Position numbers and translations under genes: made by a program | The notes under the pieces: model-generated | What the model was told of the DNA's origin: nothing | The model's database searches: none | The model's input: only the letters and a program-made list of their open reading frames with translations | Source: Bacteroidales bacterium | GTDB taxonomy: Bacteria; Bacteroidota; Bacteroidia; Bacteroidales; UBA10428 | Direction: 5' to 3' | Assembly: GCA_016934395.1 (NCBI GenBank) | Contig: JAFGSZ010000001.1 | Coordinates: forward strand, 1 to 64,000 | DNA: 64,000 bases | Shown: in pieces, positions 38,773 to 48,612 of the stretch | How positions within the stretch are numbered: position 1 is the stretch's first letter | Layout: the number at the start of each line of letters is the position of its first letter

Positions 38773-38805
38773 TAAAAAAAGCGGGGTCCATCCCGCTTTT
38801 TTATT
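38773..38805. terminator. Bidirectional terminator between rplS and the AsmA-like gene
   Basis: AAAAAAGCGGG pairs with CCCGCTTTTTT over 11 bases around GTCCAT. A runs on one side and T runs on the other let it work for both convergent genes. Confidence 0.95.
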
Positions 38806-41589
38806 TTATATTCCTTTCAGCTTATCCGCTTTTTTCCGTGCTTCCTCAATTATTTTATTTGCTTTATCATCGGCTTCTCTTTCAATATTTCGAGCATTAT
38901 TTTCTCCTTCTTCTTTAAGTTTTTTTGCTGCTGGTTCAGCTGCTAATTTCGCTACTGGTCCCTTTGCATCTTTAACCAATTTCTCGGCATTGGTATTCGC
39001 TTCTTTTCTAACTGCATCCGCAGCCTGTTGTGCTTTTTCCCTGACCTGTTCAGCCTCTCTTTCTGCTTCAGCAATTATTCTTTCTGCCTCTTCGTTGACA
39101 ACTGCTTTAGCTGCTTCTTTTTTCTGATCGATAATTTCTTTGGCTTCTGCTTTAATTTCATTTTGAATAGCCTCTTTCGATTGTTTCAATGTATTTTTAA
39201 GATCCCATGAAATCTTTGGGTCTTTAAATGTGCCTGTAACCTTTATATCATAATTCAAAAACGTGGACTGATCCAGCTTAAACCCGGCAAGAGAAGCTTT
39301 TGAGCTTGCAACATCGAGCGAATTTTTACCTAACATTGATTTGGGCAGCGAAATATTTATTGAATAATTCAGGGTCTGATCCAAGCCCTGATCACCACCA
39401 ATTAAAAATTCCGTGTCGCCCATTTTTGTTTTAAAAGGATCGACAAATATTTTACCGTTTTTTACTTCAAATTTTATGGCAACATCATTAAGTGTCATAT
39501 TATTAAATTTATCTGTTTTAATAACATCACCAATTTTCTGAAAAGTTGAAGCATCATTTATGCCTATCGAACCGGATTTAAGATTCCCGTTCGCTGAAAT
39601 AGATTTTAACACAGGGCTCATATCCTCTCCCAAAAAGCTAAAATAATCCAGTCCTAAACTGATATTTCCATTTGCTTTCTTGGCAATCGGAACGAGTTTT
39701 TCCAAGGTACTCAGAGAAGATACTGTTTGGGGTATTCCTATTTCATTTGCCTGAATAGCAAAGTTAACAAACGGAGCTTTAATGTCTTTTGTGTTGTATT
39801 CGCCATTAAGGGCAATATTACCTCCCAGCATTTCCATTTTAAGCCTCTCAAGAATCATTTTATTTTCTCTTACATAGATAATTCCAACCGTATTTTTAAT
39901 ATTTATTTTATCGTACAATATTTCATCCAGCCGTGATGTAAGTTTAAAATCTATGTTGTCAGGAATTTCAAAAACTGTAAGGGGAACAGTATCTCCTTCT
40001 GCTTCCGGTAATTCTTCTGTTTCGGTCATAAATTCATTCAGGTTCAGATAACCGGAGGTGAAAATAAAGTCACCTCGAATGGTCCCGTCAGAAAAAACAT
40101 AAGGTATAAAATTTTCTACCCTGCCGGAAAATTGCATGTCGCTTTGACCAATCGTCATGTTAAGATTTTCAATTTGAACATATTTGGGCGAAAACACCGC
40201 CTCGGCTGTTTGAATAGTAACTTTTTGAGGTACAGCAGCACCTTCTATTACTAAGTTTTTTATCTTAATATTGCCATCAGCTTTAAACATTTCATACTGT
40301 TCATTTTCGATATAAGACAAATATCCCATAGCATCCAGGTTTGATATTATTTCACCATTTAATGTCATATCCTCAAGAAGGATAACATCTCTGATACTTG
40401 CCAAATTAAGATTAGTATTCAGACTTGCATTGATATAAGGATCTGAAACAGGAGTTTTAATATTTAAAGTCATATCAAATGGATTCCCTGCAAGTTCAAC
40501 ATGAAATTTATTCACATCAATTGTTGAATTATCGTTTTGAACTCCATCGAAATACATACTTAAGTCCACGGATATTTTTTCGGCGGATTTTGGCAAATCA
40601 GGATATTTGAACATAGCATCCTGAACTTCCAGTTTTAAGGATGCCGAAGGCATAAATTTTTCGTTATAAGTTCCTCTTATATTTCCGTTAACGGCGAAAT
40701 TCCCGCGGGTCTCCAAATCTTCATAACCTTTCATGTAAATTGCCGGAATAAGAGACAGTAAGGATTTAAAATCAGTTTTTTTTGTGTTAAATTTTAAATC
40801 CACATCAATATCCTCCTCATTGGGCAAACTTACACTGCCTTCAAATTGCAAAGCCATATTATTTAATGATAATTCGTTATCTTTTAAAATATAGATATTG
40901 TCTTTTAAATTGGCATCCACTATGGCCATAAAATTCATGGTAGCATGTTTAACATATTGAATTCCTTCCATGCTCACATTTACGCTTGCTGAAGTGGAAT
41001 TCACGGATAATGAAGAAAAATCTTCAGCGAAATTTCCGGAAAGCATAAAATTAAAATCGTTAAGTGCTGCAGTTATATTTAAACTGTCGTCTAAATAAGA
41101 AATATCGGCATGTTGAATCTCAAATTTCTTTAAAACTATTTGGGTACTAATTTCGCTAATAGTAGTATCGGTTTCTATTGTTTCCTCTTCTGATGGTTTC
41201 ATAATATCCCAGTTAACCGTGCCGTCGACTAAAACATGAGCATTGAGTTGCGGGCGTACAAGGATAATTTCTTTTACCTTAATATGCTCCATTTTTATAG
41301 CGCTGATAAGATCAACTGCTACATCAAACGAGCGAAAAGCGATAAGAGTATCAGTCTCAAATGCCCCTATTCCAACAACCGTTAAATCTTTTAAAGAAAG
41401 ATTCAGGTAAGGAAAATTTTTTAATAATGATATCCCTAAATCTGAAAATTCTACCCGTGCATTTATATTCTGGTTTATCTGGTTTTTTGCAATCTTCATA
41501 ATCTTTCCTTTAAAAAGCATTGGGGTAATAATTAATGCAGCAAATATTACAAGAATTGTAATAAACAGGATTTTCAGTGTTTTTTTCAT
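38806..41589 (-). CDS. AsmA-like inner-membrane anchored protein with charged helical tail
   Basis: The start at MKKTLKILFITIL (927 residues) is preferred; the ORF track adds four codons. One N-terminal membrane helix is followed by an AsmA N-terminal region (ARVEFSDLGISLLKNFPYLNLSLKDLTV). A very long repeating beta-structure follows, typical of AsmA/TamB-type lipid-transfer bridges, with an AsmA_2-like C-terminal domain (LNGNLKSGSIG-like region, TEFLIGGDQGLDQTLNYSINISLP). The last 131 residues are different: Ala/Glu/Lys-rich heptads resembling ATP-synthase subunit b or LEA proteins (EEAERIIAEAEREAEQVREK). Proteins of this family are proposed to move phospholipids to the outer membrane. The role of the tail is unknown. 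Confidence 0.87.
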   Translation of the reverse strand: MKKTLKILFITILVIFAALIITPMLFKGKIMKIAKNQINQNINARVEFSDLGISLLKNFPYLNLSLKDLTVVGIGAFETDTLIAFRSFDVAVDLISAIKMEHIKVKEIILVRPQLNAHVLVDGTVNWDIMKPSEEETIETDTTISEISTQIVLKKFEIQHADISYLDDSLNITAALNDFNFMLSGNFAEDFSSLSVNSTSASVNVSMEGIQYVKHATMNFMAIVDANLKDNIYILKDNELSLNNMALQFEGSVSLPNEEDIDVDLKFNTKKTDFKSLLSLIPAIYMKGYEDLETRGNFAVNGNIRGTYNEKFMPSASLKLEVQDAMFKYPDLPKSAEKISVDLSMYFDGVQNDNSTIDVNKFHVELAGNPFDMTLNIKTPVSDPYINASLNTNLNLASIRDVILLEDMTLNGEIISNLDAMGYLSYIENEQYEMFKADGNIKIKNLVIEGAAVPQKVTIQTAEAVFSPKYVQIENLNMTIGQSDMQFSGRVENFIPYVFSDGTIRGDFIFTSGYLNLNEFMTETEELPEAEGDTVPLTVFEIPDNIDFKLTSRLDEILYDKINIKNTVGIIYVRENKMILERLKMEMLGGNIALNGEYNTKDIKAPFVNFAIQANEIGIPQTVSSLSTLEKLVPIAKKANGNISLGLDYFSFLGEDMSPVLKSISANGNLKSGSIGINDASTFQKIGDVIKTDKFNNMTLNDVAIKFEVKNGKIFVDPFKTKMGDTEFLIGGDQGLDQTLNYSINISLPKSMLGKNSLDVASSKASLAGFKLDQSTFLNYDIKVTGTFKDPKISWDLKNTLKQSKEAIQNEIKAEAKEIIDQKKEAAKAVVNEEAERIIAEAEREAEQVREKAQQAADAVRKEANTNAEKLVKDAKGPVAKLAAEPAAKKLKEEGENNARNIEREADDKANKIIEEARKKADKLKGI

Positions 41590-41886
41590 TTCGTCAAACA
41601 ATTTGGTTTTACTTAAAATTACAAATAAATAAATGAATTTGTCTTCAATTTAATCTAATAGAAACAATTCACAATCACAGGAACTATTTTTATGTATTAC
41701 AGAAAGTTACATGGCGTTGCATTTTTAATATTAATTTAAACTTTAATGTAAAACAATTTTAAATTTAATGAGTTATATTGTATAACGTTATTTTTTATAC
41801 GCTTAGTCAAAATGTAATAAAAAAATGATAACATATTTTAATTCTAACCGTAAAGACGTTCAATACCTTACCAATAATAATTAGTT

Positions 41887-42822
41887 ATGCGTGAATATAA
41901 ACTCAGTAAATTGCCCATAAACAGAGGTTCGTTATGGATGAACAACGAGTTTGTTCAATTTATTTTTGAAAATGCCAGTGATTCCGTTTTAATTATTGAT
42001 GGCAGTGATTTCACAATCCTGGAATGTAATAAAAAAGCGGTCGATTTATTTCACGCTTCAGATAAAGTTGATCTTATTAATATCCCCTTATTTAACCTGT
42101 ATCAAAATGAACCGGCAAAGTTCAGTAAATCAATGGTTATATCTAAGATCCATTCCGGTGAAACGTATACCCAGGAATTATCTTTTATTACGCTTAAAAA
42201 CCATACTTTTTGGGGCCGGCTTTCAGCAGTTGAAATAGTTGTTGACAGTCAAAATATTATTGTACTTAAAATCACAAAAGTGGTTGATTACCTTAAGGCA
42301 GAAGAAGCCTTATCAACATTAATACGTCAGACCTCAAAAGTTACCGGAATGGTATTCTTTAAGGAATTAACCCGTTTGCTTTCTCAAACGTATGATACCA
42401 AATTTGCTTTTATTGGTAAAATAGACCAAAAAAACAGTCAGGTGGTTACGTTGAAATTTTGTGCTGATCAGAAAGATGAAAAAAACATTGTTTTTCAAAT
42501 TGACGGCAGTCCGTTACAAAATATTATTAAAGGTTATACTTCATTTTATCCCCAAAAGCTTTCCGAACTTTTTCCTCAGAATTATTTAGTTTCTAACATG
42601 GGAATCGAAAGTTTTATGGGCAGTCCTGTATTTAATTCAAATGGAGAAGTTATAGGAATATTGGCCATTATGGATGATAAACCCATGGTGGAAATACCAA
42701 ATACACGGCATATTTTTTCCCTTTTCTCCTCAAGAATTGGTGCAGAAATTGAACGTATGGATACTGAAAACCTCCTTAGGAAATTTATTCCCGATTTTAA
42801 ATCAGCAGAAATTACCGGATAA
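41887..42822 (+). CDS. PAS-GAF sensory protein without output domain
   Basis: This 311-residue soluble protein has a PAS domain at about 20-135 (FIFENASDSVLIIDGSDFTILECNKKAVDLF) and a GAF domain at about 150-300 (FFKELTRLLSQTYDTKFAFIGKI, GIESFMGSPVFNSNGEVIGILAIMDDKP). There is no kinase, cyclase, receiver or DNA-binding part, and the chain ends naturally after the GAF helix. It is followed by a MASE1/PAS hybrid kinase gene after 181 bases and a REC-kinase gene. It may pass a small-molecule or redox signal to one of these by direct contact. An alternative start is Met18 (MNNEFVQF). Confidence 0.8.
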   Translation: MREYKLSKLPINRGSLWMNNEFVQFIFENASDSVLIIDGSDFTILECNKKAVDLFHASDKVDLINIPLFNLYQNEPAKFSKSMVISKIHSGETYTQELSFITLKNHTFWGRLSAVEIVVDSQNIIVLKITKVVDYLKAEEALSTLIRQTSKVTGMVFFKELTRLLSQTYDTKFAFIGKIDQKNSQVVTLKFCADQKDEKNIVFQIDGSPLQNIIKGYTSFYPQKLSELFPQNYLVSNMGIESFMGSPVFNSNGEVIGILAIMDDKPMVEIPNTRHIFSLFSSRIGAEIERMDTENLLRKFIPDFKSAEITG

Positions 42823-43003
42823 ATCGCATTAGTACTGAAGAATTAATCTTTCCTTTCTTGTACAATTTTATTTCAACTTAGTATAAGTTATTTTATTTTT
42901 TTATATCTTACAATTAATTCCCAACCAGACTAAACCCTTTATATTAGATACGGTTATTAATAAAGATTAATAACTAATCTTATTAATTCTATGTATAGTT
43001 TGC

Positions 43004-46000
43004 ATGGCAACTACTAAAAAATTACAATCAACAGGCAGACCGATTATTTTAGGAATACTTATTATTGCCTCACTGTATTTTATTTTAGATATTTCAGGAT
43101 TAGTTTTCGCGCTAACTCCGGGCAATTTAATTCCTTTGCAACTATCTGCCGGTATTGGCCTTGGTATTTTGCTGATTTTTGGCATACAATTGTGGCCCGG
43201 ATTATTTATTGGTGCCTTTTTAGCTTCCATTTTTATTCTTCACAAACAGAATATTTCTTTTTCACCGGATGTTTATATTATACCTTCAATATTTGCCGGA
43301 ATGGGTGCAGCAATAGAAGGAATTGTTGGTTATCATCTTATCGCTAGATATATCAATACAAAAAATCTATTTTCAAATTTTCCATTTACTTTTAAATTTT
43401 TCCTTATTGGAATCCTTATCACCCTGCTGCATACTTTAATATTTATTCCGGTTGTCATCTATTCATATCCTGCAAACATTTTACCTGTTAAAGCCCTGCT
43501 TGTTATAAACTGGTTGTCTCATACTACGGGTATATTTATTTTAACACCCTTTATATATTACATTTTTAGACCAACCTATACACAGGCAATATCTAAACAA
43601 CACGTAGCAGAGATAATCTTTTTGACAATTATTTTTTTCTTAACTGAAATATTGGTTTCTTTTGATCTGTTGCCTGCAGTTATTCATCAGAGTCTTCCCT
43701 ATATTTTAATTCCAATTTTAATAATAATAGCATACAGATACGGACAGCAAATTGTATCCATTTTCCTTTTTATTGCCGGCATATCAATTATCCTTCTTAC
43801 AAAATATAATATTGGCCCGTTTGTTTATCCTGATCCCACTGAAACTGCCATTACCTTACAGCTTTTTTTAGGTGTGGTTTCTTCATCCATCTTATTACTA
43901 AATGCCTCAATTAATCAGGCTAAACAAGAAAATGAAAAATTAAATGTTGCACAAAATTTACTGAAGTTAAAAGATCATGAACAGACATCTGTTCTTGAAC
44001 AAGAATTATTTAAACGAAAAACGGTTGAAGATTCATTACGTGAAAGTGAAGAGCGATACAAACAGTTTTCCAGTTTAACTACAGAAGGAATTATTATCCA
44101 TAAAGATGGAGTGGCGTTAGATGTCAACAAACGCTTTGAAGAACTAACGGGTTATAACAGAAACGATATCCTTAATAACGGCACCAATCCCTTTTATGTT
44201 TTGCCTGAATACAAAAATGAACTTTTAGACAGAATTCGGAATTGTACGGCAGATCCATGTGAGATCCGGATTAAACATGCTAATGGAAAAATAATCGATG
44301 TTGAAATCGAATCAAAATATATAAATCGTAATAATAATGATGGTTTCCGGGCTACCGTTTTTCGGGATATAAGTGAAAAGAAAAAAGCAAAAGAAGAAAT
44401 TAATAAGTTAATCACAGCTATTCAGCAAAGTCCAAGCAGTATTGTTATTACAAATTTAGAGGGTAACATTGAATTTGTCAATCCTGCCTTTTTAGCAATT
44501 ACCGGATACAAATCTGAAGAAGTAATCGGACAGAACCCACGGATACTTAAAACCAATTTCCATAATGATGATTTTTATAAAGACATGTGGGAGACTATTC
44601 TAAGAAAGCAGGTATGGAAAGGAGAATTTTTAAATAAAAAGAACAATGGAGAGTTATATTGGGAACAGGCAATAATAGCGCCCGTATTAAATGAAAAAGA
44701 AGAAATTACTCACTTTTTATCCATAAAAGATGATATTACAGAAAAAAAGAAAGCCCTTGAAGCTTTAGTTGAAAGTGAGGAAAAGTTTCGTGGATTTTTT
44801 GAAGATAACAGCGCTGTGATGCTGGTTGTAAATCCTGAAAACGGGAAAATTGACGATGTAAATAAAGTTGCTGAAATATTTTATGGGTACAAAAAAGAAC
44901 ATTTCACTCAACTAACCATTTTTGACCTTAACCATAAAACTACAAAACTCAGTATTGATGATTTAAAATTCGCGTTAAACAACGAGGTCCGGTTTTTTTC
45001 ATTAAAACATAAACTGCAGAACGGAACAATTCATGATGTTGAATTATTTATAACACCGGTTTCAACAAAAGAACAAATTAAATTATTTCTAATTATTCAG
45101 GATATTACAAAACGCAAAAAAGCAATTAAAGCCCTTGTTGAAAGTGAATCAAGAAAACATGCCCTGTTAAAGATAGTTCCTGATATTATTTTTGTGTTGA
45201 ATAAAAAAGGTGATTTTATTGATGTGTTTACAGATCAACCAGACCAGTTGGTTTATACTCACTCACAGTTTATGGGGAAAAATTACACTGAAATTTTTAC
45301 AGGTGACCTCTCCGAGAAATTTAAAATATATTTTACAAGGGCATTCAAGACTAGTGAAATTCAATCATTTGAATATGAGATGGAACTTAACGGAGAAATT
45401 GAATATTATGATGCCCGATTAATTGTTAGTGGGAATGAGCTTATTGCAGTTATCCGGAAAATTACCTCACAAAAGCAATCTGAAGAACGGCTGAAAGAGG
45501 CTAAAACAGAAGCCGAACAAGCCAATCAGGCAAAAAGCATCTTTCTGGCGAATATTTCTCATGAGATCCGTACACCTATAAATGCTATTTTAGGATTTAC
45601 GGATTTACTTGAAATTCAGTTATCGGATGTAAACCATCAAAATTATCTTCAGTCAATAAAGTCGAGTAGTAAAACTCTTTTAAACCTGATTAATGACTTG
45701 CTTGATCTTTCGAAAATTGAGGCTGGAAAAACGGCTATCTCAAAAGAACCTTTAAATATCAGGGTAATAGTTGAGGAAATAAAACACATATTTTCTTTAA
45801 AAGTAGCAGAAAAGAACCTTGATTTCCAGGTGCAAATCGAAGCTGATGTACCAAATAACATCCTCCTTGATGAGCTGCGGATACGGCAAATATTACTAAA
45901 CCTGGTGGGAAACGCAGTAAAATTTACAGAAAAAGGATTTATAAATATTCATATTAGTATTAAAAAAGCAAGATATAGTAAGAACAAAAAGCTTGTTAAT

Positions 46001-46975
46001 TTAGTAATTAGTATAAAAGATACCGGAATTGGCATTCCCAAATCTGAACAAAAAGAAGTATTCGATGCCTTTAAGCAACAGGATGAACTGAATACAAAAA
46101 AATATGGAGGAACAGGTTTGGGCCTTACCATCACTAAAAAACTGGTTGAAATAATGAATGGCAAGATAACGGTGGAAAGTGAACCCGGATTAGGAAGTAA
46201 TTTTACTGTTGTTTTTAAAAAAATTGAAGTTGTCGATACACTGGAAACAACCAGAACAATAATTAATAACCATTTAAATTATCAGAAAATTGAATTTAAA
46301 AACTCAAAAATTTTAATTGTTGATGATATTGCCATAAACAGGGATTTGCTCGTAAGTATGTTTCGAAATTCAAAATTGAAAATAATAGAATCTGAGGATG
46401 GTAAATCTGCCATCCATAAAGCCAAATTACATATTCCCGACCTGATCCTTTTGGATATTAAACTGCCAGACATTGATGGAATATCAGTTGCAAAAGAATT
46501 AAGAAACAATGATACCACCCGGCATATACCCATTGTAGCGGTTACAGCCTTTAAATTATCAGAAGATGAAAAAGAACTGGAAGAAATGGGATTTAACGGT
46601 CTTTTAAGAAAACCTATTAAAATTCAGGATGTATATTTAGAAGTAATGAAATACCTTAAATATACTGTTAAATCTGAATTAAACACAGAGATACCCGTTC
46701 CTGAGAAATTTAATAATTTTAAGGATAAAAATGAAGCGACCAGGGTACAGAAAATTTTATCTGAGATTTATAATGGCGATTACCGGAAGGTAATTATTTC
46801 TTCATCATTTGAAGAGGTTGAAGAATTTGCAAATCAGATAAATAAAACCGGAAGAGATTACAATATTATAGTGCTGGTTAAATTTTCCAATCAACTTCTA
46901 AATGCCGTTAAAAATTTCGATATAGAAAGTATGAAATCTATTTTAGGCACTTTTCCTGAACTTATAAAAAATTAA
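43004..46975 (+). CDS. Hybrid sensor histidine kinase (MASE1, four PAS, HisKA, HATPase, REC)
   Basis: This 1323-residue membrane kinase has eight or more transmembrane segments in a MASE1 sensor module (about 10-300; [27 protein letters not shown]). A short coiled coil and four PAS domains follow (about 350-465, 470-590, 595-715 and 720-835). HisKA carries the phospho-acceptor His in [19 protein letters not shown], near residue 853. The HATPase_c domain has [20 protein letters not shown] and the [14 protein letters not shown] box. A receiver domain (about 1100-1220) has the phospho-Asp in [13 protein letters not shown] and Lys in LRKPIKI. The final 100 residues form a separate module without a clear HPt histidine. 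The REC-kinase gene follows after 17 bases. Confidence 0.93.
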   Translation: MATTKKLQSTGRPIILGILIIASLYFILDISGLVFALTPGNLIPLQLSAGIGLGILLIFGIQLWPGLFIGAFLASIFILHKQNISFSPDVYIIPSIFAGMGAAIEGIVGYHLIARYINTKNLFSNFPFTFKFFLIGILITLLHTLIFIPVVIYSYPANILPVKALLVINWLSHTTGIFILTPFIYYIFRPTYTQAISKQHVAEIIFLTIIFFLTEILVSFDLLPAVIHQSLPYILIPILIIIAYRYGQQIVSIFLFIAGISIILLTKYNIGPFVYPDPTETAITLQLFLGVVSSSILLLNASINQAKQENEKLNVAQNLLKLKDHEQTSVLEQELFKRKTVEDSLRESEERYKQFSSLTTEGIIIHKDGVALDVNKRFEELTGYNRNDILNNGTNPFYVLPEYKNELLDRIRNCTADPCEIRIKHANGKIIDVEIESKYINRNNNDGFRATVFRDISEKKKAKEEINKLITAIQQSPSSIVITNLEGNIEFVNPAFLAITGYKSEEVIGQNPRILKTNFHNDDFYKDMWETILRKQVWKGEFLNKKNNGELYWEQAIIAPVLNEKEEITHFLSIKDDITEKKKALEALVESEEKFRGFFEDNSAVMLVVNPENGKIDDVNKVAEIFYGYKKEHFTQLTIFDLNHKTTKLSIDDLKFALNNEVRFFSLKHKLQNGTIHDVELFITPVSTKEQIKLFLIIQDITKRKKAIKALVESESRKHALLKIVPDIIFVLNKKGDFIDVFTDQPDQLVYTHSQFMGKNYTEIFTGDLSEKFKIYFTRAFKTSEIQSFEYEMELNGEIEYYDARLIVSGNELIAVIRKITSQKQSEERLKEAKTEAEQANQAKSIFLANISHEIRTPINAILGFTDLLEIQLSDVNHQNYLQSIKSSSKTLLNLINDLLDLSKIEAGKTAISKEPLNIRVIVEEIKHIFSLKVAEKNLDFQVQIEADVPNNILLDELRIRQILLNLVGNAVKFTEKGFINIHISIKKARYSKNKKLVNLVISIKDTGIGIPKSEQKEVFDAFKQQDELNTKKYGGTGLGLTITKKLVEIMNGKITVESEPGLGSNFTVVFKKIEVVDTLETTRTIINNHLNYQKIEFKNSKILIVDDIAINRDLLVSMFRNSKLKIIESEDGKSAIHKAKLHIPDLILLDIKLPDIDGISVAKELRNNDTTRHIPIVAVTAFKLSEDEKELEEMGFNGLLRKPIKIQDVYLEVMKYLKYTVKSELNTEIPVPEKFNNFKDKNEATRVQKILSEIYNGDYRKVIISSSFEEVEEFANQINKTGRDYNIIVLVKFSNQLLNAVKNFDIESMKSILGTFPELIKN

Positions 46976-46992
46976 ACGGATACAACACTACA

Positions 46993-48093
46993 ATGAAAAG
47001 GAAAGATGAAAGAAAGTCGATTTTAATAGTTGATGATGTTGCAAAAAACATTCAGGTTATAGCCGGATTTCTGAAAGGGAAAAACTACAATTTAAATTTT
47101 GCCCAAAATGGTGCTGAGGCTATTCAACATGCATTAAACCAGAATTTCGACCTTATTCTATTAGATATTATGATGCCGGAAATGGATGGTTTTGATGTAT
47201 GCAAAAAATTGAAAAGTAATAAAAAGACCAAAGATATCCCTGTAATTTTTATTACAGCTAAAACAGATGATGACAGTATTTCAAAAGGATTTGAATTTGG
47301 AGGTGTTGATTACATTACCAAACCTTTTAATGCCGCAGAGCTTGTTGCAAGAATTAAAACTCATTTAAGTTTAAGTGAAAAAGAAAAACAACTTAAAGAA
47401 CTGAATTCCACAAAAGATAAGTTTTTCTCTATTGTTGCCCATGATCTAAAAAATCCTTTTTTTAACATTATGGGGTTAAGTGATTTGTTATCTACCAATA
47501 TTAAAGAATACAATATTGAAGAAATCAGGGATATAGCAGAAACCATGTCTTTGTCGGCAAAACAAGCCTATAACCTTCTTGAAAATTTGCTAAACTGGTC
47601 GAGGGTTCAGACAGGCAGAATCGGATTTAGTCCTGAAAAATTACAGCTCCATCAACTGGTAAATATCAACATAGAATTGCTCAATACGAATGCCCAGTAT
47701 AAAAACATTAAAATCGTAAATCAGGTTAATAAAAATACAATAATATTTGCCGATGAAAATATGGTAAATACCATACTCAGAAATCTGCTGTCGAATGCTA
47801 TAAAGTTTACCAATAATAAGGGGAAGGTGAAAATTTACGCGGGTAATGAAGGTGAATTTGTAACCATTACCGTTGCAGATAATGGTTTAGGAATGAGTAA
47901 GGAAAGCATTCAACAATTATTTAAACTGGATAAAAGTCATTCCACCCTGGGTACAAAAAAAGAAACAGGAACCGGCCTTGGATTAATACTGTGCAAAGAA
48001 TTTGTAGAACTAAACCGAGGTGAGATAAATGTTGAAAGCACCGAGGGTGTGGGCACTAATATTACATTTACATTGCCCCTGGCAAAAGAATAA
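46993..48093 (+). CDS. Receiver-histidine kinase fusion protein
   Basis: This 366-residue soluble protein has an N-terminal receiver domain (ILIVDDVAKNIQVIAGFL, phospho-Asp in LILLDIMMPEMDG, Lys in YITKPFNAAEL). A HisKA domain with VAHDLKNPFFNIMGLSDLL follows (His near 152). An HATPase_c domain has FADENMVNTILRNLLSNAIKFT and GTGLGLILCKEFVELN. The architecture suggests that it receives a phosphoryl group from the upstream hybrid kinase and signals through its own kinase core. No DNA-binding protein is encoded beside it. The gene ends 93 bases before tRNA-Arg. Confidence 0.93.
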   Translation: MKRKDERKSILIVDDVAKNIQVIAGFLKGKNYNLNFAQNGAEAIQHALNQNFDLILLDIMMPEMDGFDVCKKLKSNKKTKDIPVIFITAKTDDDSISKGFEFGGVDYITKPFNAAELVARIKTHLSLSEKEKQLKELNSTKDKFFSIVAHDLKNPFFNIMGLSDLLSTNIKEYNIEEIRDIAETMSLSAKQAYNLLENLLNWSRVQTGRIGFSPEKLQLHQLVNINIELLNTNAQYKNIKIVNQVNKNTIIFADENMVNTILRNLLSNAIKFTNNKGKVKIYAGNEGEFVTITVADNGLGMSKESIQQLFKLDKSHSTLGTKKETGTGLGLILCKEFVELNRGEINVESTEGVGTNITFTLPLAKE

Positions 48094-48146
48094 TTTATTT
48101 TTATTACTATTTCTTTAACGAGCTTAAGAGTTTTAATCAATTTTTC

Positions 48147-48154
48147 TATATTTG
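48147..48154 (+). promoter_or_regulatory. -7 box for tRNA-Arg
   Basis: TATATTTG matches TAnnTTTG and would start transcription near 48161, about 26 bases before the mature tRNA. The expected -33 position reads TTAA and is weak. Confidence 0.5.
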
Positions 48155-48186
48155 CACACCGAAACATTAGGTCTTATATCAATATT

Positions 48187-48259
48187 GGACTCGTAGCTTA
48201 ATGGATAGAGCATCTGGCTACGGACCAGAAGGTTGGGGGTTCGAGTCCCTCCGAGTTCA
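48187..48259 (+). tRNA. tRNA-Arg (anticodon ACG)
   Basis: A full cloverleaf can be drawn. The acceptor stem GGACTCG pairs with CGAGTTC (one G-T pair), the D arm contains TAGCTTAATGGATAGAGCA, and the anticodon stem is TCTGG/CCAGA with loop CTACGGA (anticodon ACG). The T arm has GGTTCGAGTCC. The discriminator base is A and no CCA is encoded. A strong terminator follows 5 bases later. Confidence 0.97.
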
Positions 48260-48264
48260 CTCAG

Positions 48265-48296
48265 AAGCTTCTGAATTTTCAGGAGCTTTTTTTTTT
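48265..48296 (+). terminator. Rho-independent terminator of tRNA-Arg
   Basis: AAGCTTCTGA pairs with TCAGGAGCTT (one G-T pair, ATTT loop) and is followed by ten T residues in total. Closely related hairpins end each of the two following repeats. Confidence 0.93.
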
Positions 48297-48443
48297 GATA
48301 TATTAATCTGACTGCAATTGCCGGAGGAACGAGAAGTTTATGCCGATATAGATGTTGTTGGGAGGTACGACTTAAACATCTTCATCGGTAAGTCCCTCCG
48401 AATTCACACAAACGCTCCTGAATTTTCAGGGGCCTTTTTTTTT
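48297..48443 (+). repeat. Tandem 147-bp repeat, copy 1
   Basis: The unit begins GATATATTAATCTGACTGCA and ends with the hairpin GCTCCTGA-ATTT-TCAGGGGC plus nine T. It is followed directly by copy 2, which differs at only a few positions. Near its 3' end it contains AGTCCCTCCGAATTCAC, a copy of the 3' end of tRNA-Arg with one mismatch. There is no ORF. Confidence 0.95.
48321..48401 (+). ncRNA. Candidate structured RNA in repeat copy 1
   Basis: CGGAGG (48322-48327) pairs with CCTCCG (48395-48400). Inside it GCCGAT pairs with ATCGGT, AGATGTT with AACATCT, and GTTG with CGAC around the 7-base loop GGAGGTA. The result is one long interrupted stem of about 80 bases, followed by an intrinsic terminator. 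The loop exposes a perfect Shine-Dalgarno-like GGAGGT. Pairing is supported by covariation with copy 2. Transcription is not shown. Confidence 0.45.
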
Positions 48444-48590
48444 GATATATTAATCTGACTGCAATTGCCGGAGGAACGAGAAGTTTATGCCGATATAGAT
48501 TTTGTTGGGAGGTACGACTTACAAAATCTTCATCGGTAAGTCCCTCCGGGTTCACACAAAAGCTCCTGAATTTTCAGGGGCCTTATTTAC
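48444..48590 (+). repeat. Tandem 147-bp repeat, copy 2
   Basis: This is a second copy of the unit at 48297-48443, with one extra base, several substitutions (two of which preserve pairing) and the tRNA-like 3' segment AGTCCCTCCGGGTTCAC. The terminal hairpin is intact (AGCTCCTGA...TCAGGGGC) but the T run is degraded to TTATTTAC. Confidence 0.95.
48468..48549 (+). ncRNA. Candidate structured RNA in repeat copy 2
   Basis: The same fold as in copy 1 with stronger pairing: CCGGAGG with CCTCCGG (7 bp), GCCGAT with ATCGGT, AGATTTTGT with ACAAAATCT (9 bp), and the same GGAGGTA loop. The G-C pair of copy 1 (48354/48377) is T-A here (48501/48525). Confidence 0.45.
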
Positions 48591-48612
48591 AATTTTACCT
48601 TGAGGAGATAAA

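Noticed and set aside
48321-48409. Degenerate second and third tRNA genes in the 147-bp repeats
   Set aside because: Only the 3' segment resembles a tRNA. CGAATTC has no acceptor partner upstream, and CCCTCCG pairs with CGGAGG instead, giving a single long stem and not a cloverleaf.
48297-48590. CRISPR or integron attC reading of the tandem repeats
   Set aside because: There are only two directly adjacent units with no spacers, no cas or integrase gene is near, and the attC core sites are absent.
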